The position numbers and the translations under genes were made by a program. Of a stretch of 32,585 nt of DNA, positions 25,668 through 32,585 are shown piece by piece. Source of the DNA: Chitinophaga pinensis. GTDB taxonomy: Bacteria; Bacteroidota; Bacteroidia; UBA7662. The DNA lies in assembly GCA_945874665.1 (NCBI GenBank), contig CAMCHJ010000022.1, positions 1-32,585 on the forward strand. The letters run 5' to 3'. Position 1 is the first letter of the stretch. Each line of letters begins with the position of its first letter. Below the pieces are notes generated by a model, which searched no databases, was not told where the DNA came from, and saw only the letters and a list, made by a program, of their open reading frames with translations.

Positions 25668-25816
25668 GCAGGTGTGGATTATTAAGATGCCATTGTTGAA
25701 AGATTGTTAAAAGCGTATCTGGTTGTTTTTCAGCGTATTGAGTAGTTTGGCTAAATTTTCATCATTTATCTGCTCATTACCTGCTTATCTACACCTTCTT
25801 TTTAAGGCGTTTTTCG

Positions 25817-25824
25817 TATTTTCG
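25817..25824 (+). promoter_or_regulatory. Weak candidate -7 box for gyrA
   Basis: TATTTTCG differs from TAnnTTTG at one base and lies 35 bases before ATG 25860. No -33 element is apparent. It is the nearest plausible box in the 276-base gap to exbB, which contains no gene that I can support. Confidence 0.25.
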
Positions 25825-25859
25825 GGCGGTTAAATTCAGACCTAATAATTAGTTCTAGC

Positions 25860-28352
25860 ATGGCAGAAGGAGAGAAGATCATACCCATTAATATTGAGGA
25901 TGAAATGAAGTCGGCCTACATCGATTATTCGATGTCGGTGATTGTTTCAAGGGCCCTGCCCGACGTACGCGATGGTTTAAAGCCCGTTCACCGTCGTGTT
26001 TTACATGGTATGAACGAGCTAGGGGTAAACTACAACAAGGCGTACAAAAAATCAGCCAGGATTGTGGGTGAGGTACTCGGCAAGTTTCACCCGCATGGTG
26101 ACAGTTCCGTTTATGATACCATGGTGCGTATGGCGCAAGATTGGAGCATGCGCTATCCATTGGTGGATGGCCAAGGTAACTTTGGTTCGGTTGACGGTGA
26201 TAGTCCTGCTGCGATGCGTTATACCGAAGCGCGCTTAACCCGCATGGCGGAGGAGCTGTTGAATGACATTGACAAAGAAACCGTTGCCTTCCAATTAAAT
26301 TTTGACGACTCATTAGAAGAGCCAACAGTACTGCCTAGTAAATTCCCCAATCTCTTGGTGAATGGCTCATCAGGTATTGCCGTAGGTATGGCCACCAACA
26401 TGGCCCCGCACAATTTGCGAGAAGTGATTGATGGCATTTTGGCATACATCGACAATCGTGACATTACGTGTGAGGAATTGATTCAGTTTGTTAAAGCGCC
26501 AGACTTTCCAACCGGTGGTATCATTTATGGTTACGAAGGTGTTAGAGAAGCCCTATTAACAGGTCGTGGACGCGTTGTAATACGTGCCAAAACTAATATT
26601 GAAGTACTCGATAACGGTCGCGAACGCATCGTTGTTACCGAAATCCCGTTCTTGACCAACAAGGCCGATATGCTGCAAAAAACAGCAGAATTGGTTAACG
26701 ACAAGAAAATTGAAGGCATCAGCGACATTCGTGATGAGTCGGACCGCGATGGCATGCGAATCGTTTACGAAATCAAACGTGATGCCATGGCAAGCGTGGT
26801 ATTGAACCACCTTTACAAGTTCACCAATTTGCAAAGCAGTTTCTCGGTTAACAACATCGCCTTGGTAAAGGGCCGTCCTGTTGCTCTGAACCTCAAGGAC
26901 CTCATGGTGCATTTTGTTGATCACCGTCACGAGGTAGTCATTAAACGAACTGAGTACGAGTTAAGAGAAGCCGAGAAAAAGGCACATGTTCTTCAGGGTT
27001 ACCTCATTGCGCTTGATCATTTAGATGAAGTAATTTCGTTGATTCGCAATTCTGCCAATCCTGATGATGCCAAAACTGGTCTCATTGAGCGTTTTGGATT
27101 GAGCGAAATACAGTCCAAAGCCATTCTTGAATTACGTTTACAGCGCCTCACGGGCATGGAGCGCGATAAGATCAAGAAGGAATACGAAGAAATTATGGCC
27201 TTCATTACGCGTTTGCAAGCCATCTTAGCTGATGAGAGTTTGCGGATGCAGATTATCAAAGATGAACTTGCCGAAATCCGTGAGCGTTATGGCGATGACC
27301 GTCGGTCAACCATTGAATACGCTGCCGGCGATTTCCGCATGGAGGATATGATTGCCGATGAAGAAGTGGTGATCACTATTTCACATTTGGGCTATATGAA
27401 ACGCACGGTGCTCACCGATTACAAGGTGCAAAACCGCGGTGGACGTGGCGCTCAAGGTGGTGCAACTCGTGAAGAAGACTTTATCGAACATATTTTTGTA
27501 GCCTCCACACACAACTACATGTTGTTCTTTACTGAACAGGGACGTTGTTTCTGGTTGAAGGTATATGAAATCCCAGAAGGTGGTAAAAACACCAAAGGAA
27601 GGGCTGTACAAAACATGATCAGTATTCCACCTGATGATAAAATTCGAGCTTATATCGCGGTGAAAACGCTCACAGATATGGAGTATTTGAACAGCACCAA
27701 TATCATCTTCTGCACGAAGCAAGGGGTAATTAAAAAGACTTCTCTCGAAGCTTACAGCCGTCCGCGCGTAAATGGCATCAATGCCATCAACATCAACGAA
27801 GGCGACCAATTGCTCGAAGCCAGATTGACAACGGGTACCTCTGAGATACTCTTAGCCATTAAATCAGGCCGCGCCATCCGCTTCAATGAAGAAAAAGTGC
27901 GTCAAATGGGCCGTTCTTCCACTGGCGTTCGAGGCATTACCTTAGATAACGAAGTAGATGAAGTTGTTGGCATGGTATGTGTTGACAGTCCCGAAACCAC
28001 CATCCTTGTTGTTTCTGAAACAGGTTATGGTAAACGTTCGGAACTGGATGAATATCGCATAACCAACCGTGGAGGTAAAGGCGTACGCACTTTAAATGTG
28101 ACTGAAAAAACTGGCCGTTTGGTGGGGATTTTGGATGTAACAGATGAAGACGATTTGATGATCATCAACCAAAAAGGCGTGACCATCAGATTAGGTGTTG
28201 CTGATTTACGGGTAATGGGACGTGCAACTCAGGGAGTACGATTGATTAAAATGAAAGATGGAGACTCTATTGCTTCAATTACCAAAGTCAAAAGAGACGA
28301 AGAGGTAGAAGGAGAAACAGAGGAGCCAGAAGCAACTAACGATAACAATTAA
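25860..28352 (+). CDS. gyrA: DNA gyrase subunit A
   Basis: 830 residues of a type II topoisomerase that introduces negative supercoils with GyrB. It opens with [20 protein letters not shown], has [18 protein letters not shown] (31-48), and the catalytic Y121 in [10 protein letters not shown]. The quinolone region reads [17 protein letters not shown], keeping a serine (S82) and an aspartate (D86) at the positions of E. coli S83 and D87. The GyrA box that starts the DNA-wrapping C-terminal domain is QNRGGRG (523-529), with Asn where E. coli has Arg. Six blade-like repeats follow to about 805, then an acidic tail ([16 protein letters not shown]). The TPR gene begins 10 bases downstream and is probably co-transcribed. 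Confidence 0.98.
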   Translation: MAEGEKIIPINIEDEMKSAYIDYSMSVIVSRALPDVRDGLKPVHRRVLHGMNELGVNYNKAYKKSARIVGEVLGKFHPHGDSSVYDTMVRMAQDWSMRYPLVDGQGNFGSVDGDSPAAMRYTEARLTRMAEELLNDIDKETVAFQLNFDDSLEEPTVLPSKFPNLLVNGSSGIAVGMATNMAPHNLREVIDGILAYIDNRDITCEELIQFVKAPDFPTGGIIYGYEGVREALLTGRGRVVIRAKTNIEVLDNGRERIVVTEIPFLTNKADMLQKTAELVNDKKIEGISDIRDESDRDGMRIVYEIKRDAMASVVLNHLYKFTNLQSSFSVNNIALVKGRPVALNLKDLMVHFVDHRHEVVIKRTEYELREAEKKAHVLQGYLIALDHLDEVISLIRNSANPDDAKTGLIERFGLSEIQSKAILELRLQRLTGMERDKIKKEYEEIMAFITRLQAILADESLRMQIIKDELAEIRERYGDDRRSTIEYAAGDFRMEDMIADEEVVITISHLGYMKRTVLTDYKVQNRGGRGAQGGATREEDFIEHIFVASTHNYMLFFTEQGRCFWLKVYEIPEGGKNTKGRAVQNMISIPPDDKIRAYIAVKTLTDMEYLNSTNIIFCTKQGVIKKTSLEAYSRPRVNGINAININEGDQLLEARLTTGTSEILLAIKSGRAIRFNEEKVRQMGRSSTGVRGITLDNEVDEVVGMVCVDSPETTILVVSETGYGKRSELDEYRITNRGGKGVRTLNVTEKTGRLVGILDVTDEDDLMIINQKGVTIRLGVADLRVMGRATQGVRLIKMKDGDSIASITKVKRDEEVEGETEEPEATNDNN

Positions 28353-28362
28353 ACAATAGATC

Positions 28363-29517
28363 ATGAAAAAGATCCTGTTAAGTCTTGTATTGGTCATGAG
28401 CACAGCAAGTCTTTTCGCTCAGAACCAAAAGGTACAAAGTGCCATTTTGTACAACCGTCATGGTGAGCTCGACAAAGCGCAAGCTGCCATTGATGAAGCC
28501 ATTCTCAATCCAAAAACGAGTGAATCGGCCAAAACGTGGTACTACAGGGGTGAAATATACTTGAGTATATTCGGTAGCGACCAATTCTCGAGTTTAGCTA
28601 GCGACCCATTGGTAACTGCTTTAGAGAGTTATTCCAAAAGCTTGGTGCTGGATTTAAAAAACGACTTTAGTGATGACTCTAGGCGTAAAATTGGTTCAGC
28701 CTTTAATAACATCTACAACAGAGGTGTGGAACGTTATTCAAAGAAAGATTTTGTGAATGCCTTAGCAGATTTCGAGCGGTTGTTGGTACTCACCCCAGGC
28801 GATACGAATTTAATATTCAACGCTGCACTGGCGTCAGAAAAACTGAATGACAATGCCAGGGCAGTGAAGTATTTCAACAACTTACTTGCGATTGATTTTA
28901 AAACAGCCGCCATTTATCAAACATTGGCACAAATCATGAAAGAAGAGAAGGATACTGCAAGAGCCATTGAGTACCTGGCTGCTGGTAGGAAAGCTTTTCC
29001 AAATGAAGTGGGCCTGGTAATTGATGAGTTGAACATCTACATGATTCAAAACCGTCAAGCTGAAATTGTTACCAATCTAAATGAAGCCATCAAGTTAGAT
29101 CCAGAAAACGCAACCTTGTATTATGCCTTAGGATATGCTCACGATCGGCAGAAGAACGAAGAGCTTGCAGCATTAAATTACAGCAAAGCCATAGAGAAGA
29201 AGCCTGATTATTTTGAGCCTTATTACAACTTGGGTGCTCTGTACTTTAATAAGACAGTAGAAATGCTGAAGGAAGCGAATAAAATTCCTTTCAACCAACC
29301 TAAGAAGTATGAGGAAGCCATGGTGAAAGTGAAAGCGTCCTTTGAGAAGGCACAACCTTTCTTGGAAAAGGCCCATGAACTTAATCCTGCAGATATTGAT
29401 GCTATGAACTCTTTGCAGCAGCTTTATGTGCAGACCAAGCAAAATGAAAAAGCCTTGGCTATGAAGAAAAAGAAGGACGATGCTACCAAGCCGCCAGTTG
29501 AAGTTCAAAAGCCATAA
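28363..29517 (+). CDS. Exported TPR-repeat protein
   Basis: 384 residues with a signal peptide (1-19, hydrophobic ILLSLVLVMSTASLFA, cleavage before QN). The mature part is largely helical tetratricopeptide repeats: units such as ALADFERLLVLTPGDTNLIF, AVKYFNNLLAIDFKTAAIY, NATLYYALGYAHDRQKNEEL and YYNLGALYFNK are recognisable. The tail is Lys-rich (KKKKDDATKPPVEVQKP). It is a periplasmic protein-interaction scaffold of unknown partner. Placement directly behind gyrA is probably co-transcription for expression level rather than shared function. It ends at the hairpin 29536-29563. Confidence 0.88.
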   Translation: MKKILLSLVLVMSTASLFAQNQKVQSAILYNRHGELDKAQAAIDEAILNPKTSESAKTWYYRGEIYLSIFGSDQFSSLASDPLVTALESYSKSLVLDLKNDFSDDSRRKIGSAFNNIYNRGVERYSKKDFVNALADFERLLVLTPGDTNLIFNAALASEKLNDNARAVKYFNNLLAIDFKTAAIYQTLAQIMKEEKDTARAIEYLAAGRKAFPNEVGLVIDELNIYMIQNRQAEIVTNLNEAIKLDPENATLYYALGYAHDRQKNEELAALNYSKAIEKKPDYFEPYYNLGALYFNKTVEMLKEANKIPFNQPKKYEEAMVKVKASFEKAQPFLEKAHELNPADIDAMNSLQQLYVQTKQNEKALAMKKKKDDATKPPVEVQKP

Positions 29518-29527
29518 ACAGAATGCT

Positions 29528-29535
29528 TAAATTTG
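29528..29535 (+). promoter_or_regulatory. Candidate -7 box of the methyltransferase gene, upstream of a terminator
   Basis: TAAATTTG is an exact TAnnTTTG match immediately before the terminator stem. Transcription from it would begin near 29539, inside the left arm of the hairpin. No TTTG/TTG lies at the right -33 distance (nearest TTG is 27 bases away), so support is moderate. Confidence 0.35.
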
Positions 29536-29563
29536 AGCTGCTCTTTGGAGCAGCTTTTTTTTT
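29536..29563 (+). terminator. Rho-independent terminator after the gyrA-TPR unit
   Basis: AGCTGCTC (29536-29543) pairs perfectly with GAGCAGCT (29548-29555) around TTTG, followed by eight further T. The next gene's ATG (29567) is only 3 bases after the T-run. Confidence 0.92.
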
Positions 29564-29566
29564 GCT

Positions 29567-30916
29567 ATGAATTTACCAAATGCCTTTGTGTTGCGGGTGG
29601 AGCAAGAACTGCCCAATCAAGCCAGCAAATTGTTTAGCACCATTGCTGAAAACGCACCATCAGTGAGTGTTCGGTTAAATGCCGCTAAAAACAGGGCTGA
29701 GCACTTGCCCCTAAACAGCAAAGTACCATGGGCGGAGCTGGCATATTGGTTAAAAGAACGGCCTGTGTTTACCCTTGACCCAGCCTTTCATGGAGGCGCT
29801 TACTACGTGCAAGAATCGTCATCGATGGTTATTGATGCAGTTTTGGCGCAATTGCCCAGCTATAAAAAAGCTTTGGATGTGTGCGCTGCCCCCGGAGGGA
29901 AGTCGCTGCTAATAGCGGATAGGCTGGCCGAAGATGGTTTTTTAATTTGCAATGAGCTTGTTCCAAAGCGTGCCGAGATTCTGAAAGAAAATGTAATCCG
30001 TTGGGGAAACAGCCGTATAAGCATTGTGTCAGGCGAAGCTGCTGCCTTAGCGGCCTCAGGATGTACGTTTGACTTGGTATTGGTGGATGCGCCTTGCAGC
30101 GGTGAGGGCTTGTTTAGACGAGATCCTGACGCTATTCATAATTGGCACCCTGATCTTCCAACCCAATGTGCGCTAATGCAAAATACAATCCTAGAGGATG
30201 TTTTGCCGGCTCTGGAGCCTGGCGGACACCTGATATACAGCACATGTACCTTTGGGAGGCTCGAAAATGAGGCCATATGGCATCAACTGCAATCGTATGG
30301 CCTAGAGCCGGTAGCATTGACATTTCCGGCCGAATGGGGATTTTTAGATGCGGCTGATTTGTTCGAAGACATGCCTAAATCCAGCGCTTTTAGGGCCATA
30401 CCAGGTTACGCCAGCGGCGAAGGTTTTTTTGTAACCGTGTTTAAAAAGCCAGAAGTATCAGGGCATGTCTTGCAAAGTGAATCGGTGGCTGTTGTTTACG
30501 CCGAAAATCCCGTTGTACATCCGCAAGCACCTCTGAAGCTTTTTGCGATGGCGGGGCAACAATTTGCAGCGCTGCCCAAGCAATGGGCCTATGTGCTGAA
30601 GCTCTCCAATCAGCTAAAAGTAATATATCCAGCCGGGGAAGTAGGTTATATGCATCCACAAAATGGATTTGTACCTGCGCATGCTCTGGCCTTGAGTACG
30701 GATGTCTTGACTGATTTTGATAAACACAGCTTCGACTTAACACAGGCGAGGTGGTACTTGGCCCGCAAGGATTTTAGTCCTGTAGTTATTCCTACAGGTT
30801 ACTTTTTAATCCAATGGCAAGGGTATCATCTAGGATGGGCATTTAATAAAAAAGGAAAGTTTGTCAACTGCTTTCCCGCTGCTTATAAAATCAGGATGGA
30901 TTTACCGAGAATTTGA
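29567..30916 (+). CDS. NOP2/Sun-family rRNA cytosine-5 methyltransferase (RsmF-like)
   Basis: 449 residues with an SAM-dependent RNA m5C methyltransferase domain: VCAAPGGKSLLIADRL (SAM loop, 105 on), DAPCSGEGLFRRDP with C177 (release cysteine), and YSTCTFGRLENE with C227 (the covalent nucleophile). The N-terminus (NLPNAFVLRVEQEL and SVRLNAAKN) is the RsmF/YebU type rather than RsmB, which has a NusB-like domain. The C-terminal 150 residues (from about 300) are the PUA-like RNA-binding part found in RsmF-type proteins. The probable target is a cytosine in 16S rRNA, but specificity differs within the family. The last 26 bases overlap coaE on the other strand. Confidence 0.9.
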   Translation: MNLPNAFVLRVEQELPNQASKLFSTIAENAPSVSVRLNAAKNRAEHLPLNSKVPWAELAYWLKERPVFTLDPAFHGGAYYVQESSSMVIDAVLAQLPSYKKALDVCAAPGGKSLLIADRLAEDGFLICNELVPKRAEILKENVIRWGNSRISIVSGEAAALAASGCTFDLVLVDAPCSGEGLFRRDPDAIHNWHPDLPTQCALMQNTILEDVLPALEPGGHLIYSTCTFGRLENEAIWHQLQSYGLEPVALTFPAEWGFLDAADLFEDMPKSSAFRAIPGYASGEGFFVTVFKKPEVSGHVLQSESVAVVYAENPVVHPQAPLKLFAMAGQQFAALPKQWAYVLKLSNQLKVIYPAGEVGYMHPQNGFVPAHALALSTDVLTDFDKHSFDLTQARWYLARKDFSPVVIPTGYFLIQWQGYHLGWAFNKKGKFVNCFPAAYKIRMDLPRI

Positions 30917-31487
30917 GCAGCTCGGCATGAATGGCCATCACTTGTTCAATAAGCGACTGTTGGCCATCGTTGGTGATGATAAACTGTGCATAGCTGCGCT
31001 TAGCGTCTTCAGGCATTTGTTTCGCCATACGCGCCTTAATTTCCTCTAAAGACCACTGATTTCTCATTTGTACCCTTTGGATACGAATTTTTTCAGGTGC
31101 CGTTACCAGGATTATGCAATCGAGCTGCTTATAGCTTTCTGATTCTATTAACAGCGCTGCTTCACGCAAAGTATAAGGACCGCTTTGTGCTTCATGCCAA
31201 ACCATGGCATCTTCAGCAACCGCGGGATGTACCAAAGCGTTTAGTTGGGTAAGCAGTGAGGCATCCGAAAAAGCTTGTTGGCTTATGTAAGCTGTATTTA
31301 ACTGCCCTTGAAGATCATAAGCATCTGTGCCGAAAAGTGCAATCACCTGGTTTTTAAGTCGGGGTTCAAGCATCAACGCCTTTGCTCGGCTGTCAGCATC
31401 GTAAATTGGAACACCCAAGGTTGCAAAAATCCTGCAAATTGTGGTTTTGCCGCTGCCCATATTACCCGTTATCCCTACCTTAATCAT
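30891..31487 (-). CDS. coaE: Dephospho-CoA kinase
   Basis: 198 residues of a P-loop kinase that phosphorylates dephospho-CoA at the 3' hydroxyl, the last step of coenzyme A synthesis. GITGNMGSGKTTICRIF (P-loop, about 5-21), YDADSRAKALM (substrate Asp), LVHPAV and the lid part RVQMRNQWSLEEIKARMAKQMPEDAKR are all present. Length is normal. The start overlaps the ybbR-like gene by 4 bases. Its 3' end overlaps the convergent RNA methyltransferase by 26 bases (30891-30916), both frames intact. Confidence 0.96.
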   Translation of the reverse strand: MIKVGITGNMGSGKTTICRIFATLGVPIYDADSRAKALMLEPRLKNQVIALFGTDAYDLQGQLNTAYISQQAFSDASLLTQLNALVHPAVAEDAMVWHEAQSGPYTLREAALLIESESYKQLDCIILVTAPEKIRIQRVQMRNQWSLEEIKARMAKQMPEDAKRSYAQFIITNDGQQSLIEQVMAIHAELLKFSVNPS

Positions 31488-32428
31488 GGCTGAAGATAAT
31501 CAATCGTTTTAGGGAAAATTTCGGTGTCTAATACTAAACTGTTAAGTACTCGAAGTTCTGGAATTAAAAACGACTGATTATCTGCCGCTGACCAGTTTAC
31601 ACTTGCCTTGAAATCAGTTATTTGTACGTCTTGAAAGTCTCGCGCAGCTACTAAATACCGCACCTTTATGGTCGATGGAATGAGGATGACATTTGAAGGG
31701 AAGCCAATTTTATCAATACTGATTTCAATTTCATTAGAGATGATTTTATCGACTTCAAGCCGATAATCGATTTGGTTAAACGACAACTTGGCTTCTTGGA
31801 GTTTAGGCAGTTTGAGTTTCAGGGTTTTACTAAAAGGCTTATTTACTTTGTAAAGCTTTAGCTCTTCGGTAAGAATGTGCTTGAAATGACTTGGAATCGG
31901 TTGGTTTGCATACAAGATTACCGAATCTTTAGACAAGAGGGCAGGAGATATACTATCGAAACCTTCACCGTATGTGATTTGATTGTTGACAACAATTGGC
32001 AGTTTTTTAAAGTAAAGGCGCTTGCTGTCTATGCTAACGAAATCAGGCTCGAAGGCATTTAATCTTACTTTTTCATTTAGCCCCAATGCCTTGCTTATTT
32101 CGCTACGTTTTGGTGTCCAACGGCCGTCACGGATGGCGTCGTAATCTACTTTCACCACCTCGTGTTTACTACGCCTCAAAAAGCGAAAAAGCTCCAAGCC
32201 TTCACCCGCAACGTTCACCTTTAATGTTGGCAATGGCTCCTTCAATCGTACTTGATGCGGTACATTGTCAAAGGCAAAACGTATTTCAATCTCCATGACG
32301 CGCTCCGCATTTAAAGAAGTCAGCAGCCACAGCACAAAAGCAAACAGCCAAGAAATCAAAAAGGCTATGCCGTTTTTATTCCTGGCTGCTATGATGTTCT
32401 TTCCGCTCGATATTGACCAGAAAGCCAT
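31484..32428 (-). CDS. YbbR-domain protein, membrane-anchored
   Basis: 314 residues with a single membrane helix (about 19-38, NGIAFLISWLFAFVLWLLTS) near the N-terminus. A beta-rich periplasmic part follows with YbbR-like repeats, for example PHQVRLKEPLPTLKVNVAGEG and LSKDSVILYANQPI. YbbR domains occur in CdaR, which regulates the diadenylate cyclase CdaA in Firmicutes. No cyclase gene is in this window, so the role here is open. It lies 6 bases after yajC and overlaps coaE by 4. Confidence 0.86.
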   Translation of the reverse strand: MAFWSISSGKNIIAARNKNGIAFLISWLFAFVLWLLTSLNAERVMEIEIRFAFDNVPHQVRLKEPLPTLKVNVAGEGLELFRFLRRSKHEVVKVDYDAIRDGRWTPKRSEISKALGLNEKVRLNAFEPDFVSIDSKRLYFKKLPIVVNNQITYGEGFDSISPALLSKDSVILYANQPIPSHFKHILTEELKLYKVNKPFSKTLKLKLPKLQEAKLSFNQIDYRLEVDKIISNEIEISIDKIGFPSNVILIPSTIKVRYLVAARDFQDVQITDFKASVNWSAADNQSFLIPELRVLNSLVLDTEIFPKTIDYLQP

Positions 32429-32434
32429 GCTTAA

Positions 32435-32585
32435 TTATTTCTTTTCAGCAGGGTAAGCCACTGCAGTATTCTCAGCTGAGATGGCTGAACGTTCGATTTT
32501 CAAACGGTTTTGGCCTTCAACCTCTATGATGACCGTTGTTTCGTCGGTCTCAACAATTTTACCATGTACACCTCCGATGGTTACA
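32435..32585 (-). CDS. yajC: Preprotein translocase subunit YajC, C-terminal end (partial)
   Basis: The last 50 codons (stop at 32435-32437) of a gene that begins to the right of the window. Reading VTIGGVHGKIVETDETTVIIEVEG, then NRLKIERSAISAE, it matches the cytoplasmic C-terminal domain of YajC, a small accessory of the Sec translocase (SecDF-YajC). The N-terminal membrane helix is outside the window. It leads into the ybbR-like and coaE genes. Confidence 0.9.
   Translation of the reverse strand, partial: VTIGGVHGKIVETDETTVIIEVEGQNRLKIERSAISAENTAVAYPAEKK

Noticed and set aside
26556-26930. Minus-strand open frames within gyrA
   Set aside because: Shadows of the highly conserved gyrA frame; compositions are not protein-like.

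Overview
The window is a gene-dense stretch of chromosome from a member of the Bacteroidota, most likely of the Cytophagales type. Three things point there. A secreted protein carries a type IX secretion (T9SS) sorting tail. Many transcription units have TAnnTTTG boxes, the -7 element of Bacteroidota promoters, close to their start codons, and there are few Shine-Dalgarno-like sequences. Gene neighbourhoods such as yajC-ybbR-coaE and the LuxC-like gene beside a dicluster ferredoxin are also typical. I see no tRNA, rRNA, insertion sequence, prophage, CRISPR array or defence island. This is housekeeping DNA, and the interest lies in gene fusions, promoter architecture and one small uncharacterised gene.

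Left part (1-8608): the end of glmM overlaps a cysteine desulfurase. A LuxC-like acyl-CoA reductase (minus strand) is divergent from a 2[4Fe-4S] ferredoxin that ends in a clear terminator. Then comes a plus-strand unit: a double-length protein made of two D-Ala-D-Ala ligase modules, a membrane-anchored protein with three PASTA repeats, and a T9SS-exported protein of unknown function. An acyl-CoA thioesterase follows with its own promoter box and a terminator that can serve both strands.

Centre (8657-21776): two M16-type periplasmic peptidase subunits, one catalytic and one lacking the HxxEH site, lie downstream of a branched-chain aminotransferase. A symmetric divergent promoter separates the aminotransferase from a small gene that resembles the psi subunit of DNA polymerase III (HolD), which overlaps the dITP/XTP pyrophosphatase gene. 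A tetrapyrrole block on the minus strand follows: hemA (with an N-terminal extension), a hemC-hemD fusion and hemL. After these comes a histidine kinase / response regulator pair overlapping hemH (ferrochelatase). Together they supply the start of the C5 heme pathway (glutamyl-tRNA to glutamate-1-semialdehyde to ALA), the PBG to uroporphyrinogen-III steps, and final iron insertion. hemB, hemE and the oxidases are not in this window.

Right part (21944-32585): a tightly overlapping minus-strand unit encodes ExbB, ExbD, a TonB-like protein, FolC and RNase HI. The plus strand then carries gyrA, a periplasmic TPR protein, a terminator, and an RsmF/NOP2-type rRNA cytosine methyltransferase. The latter overlaps tail-to-tail with coaE, which follows ybbR-like and yajC genes on the minus strand. 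The best candidates for something undescribed are the tandem ligase with complementary motif changes, the HolD-like gene, the two kinds of overlapping divergent promoter, and the M16 subunit with an extra C-terminal domain.
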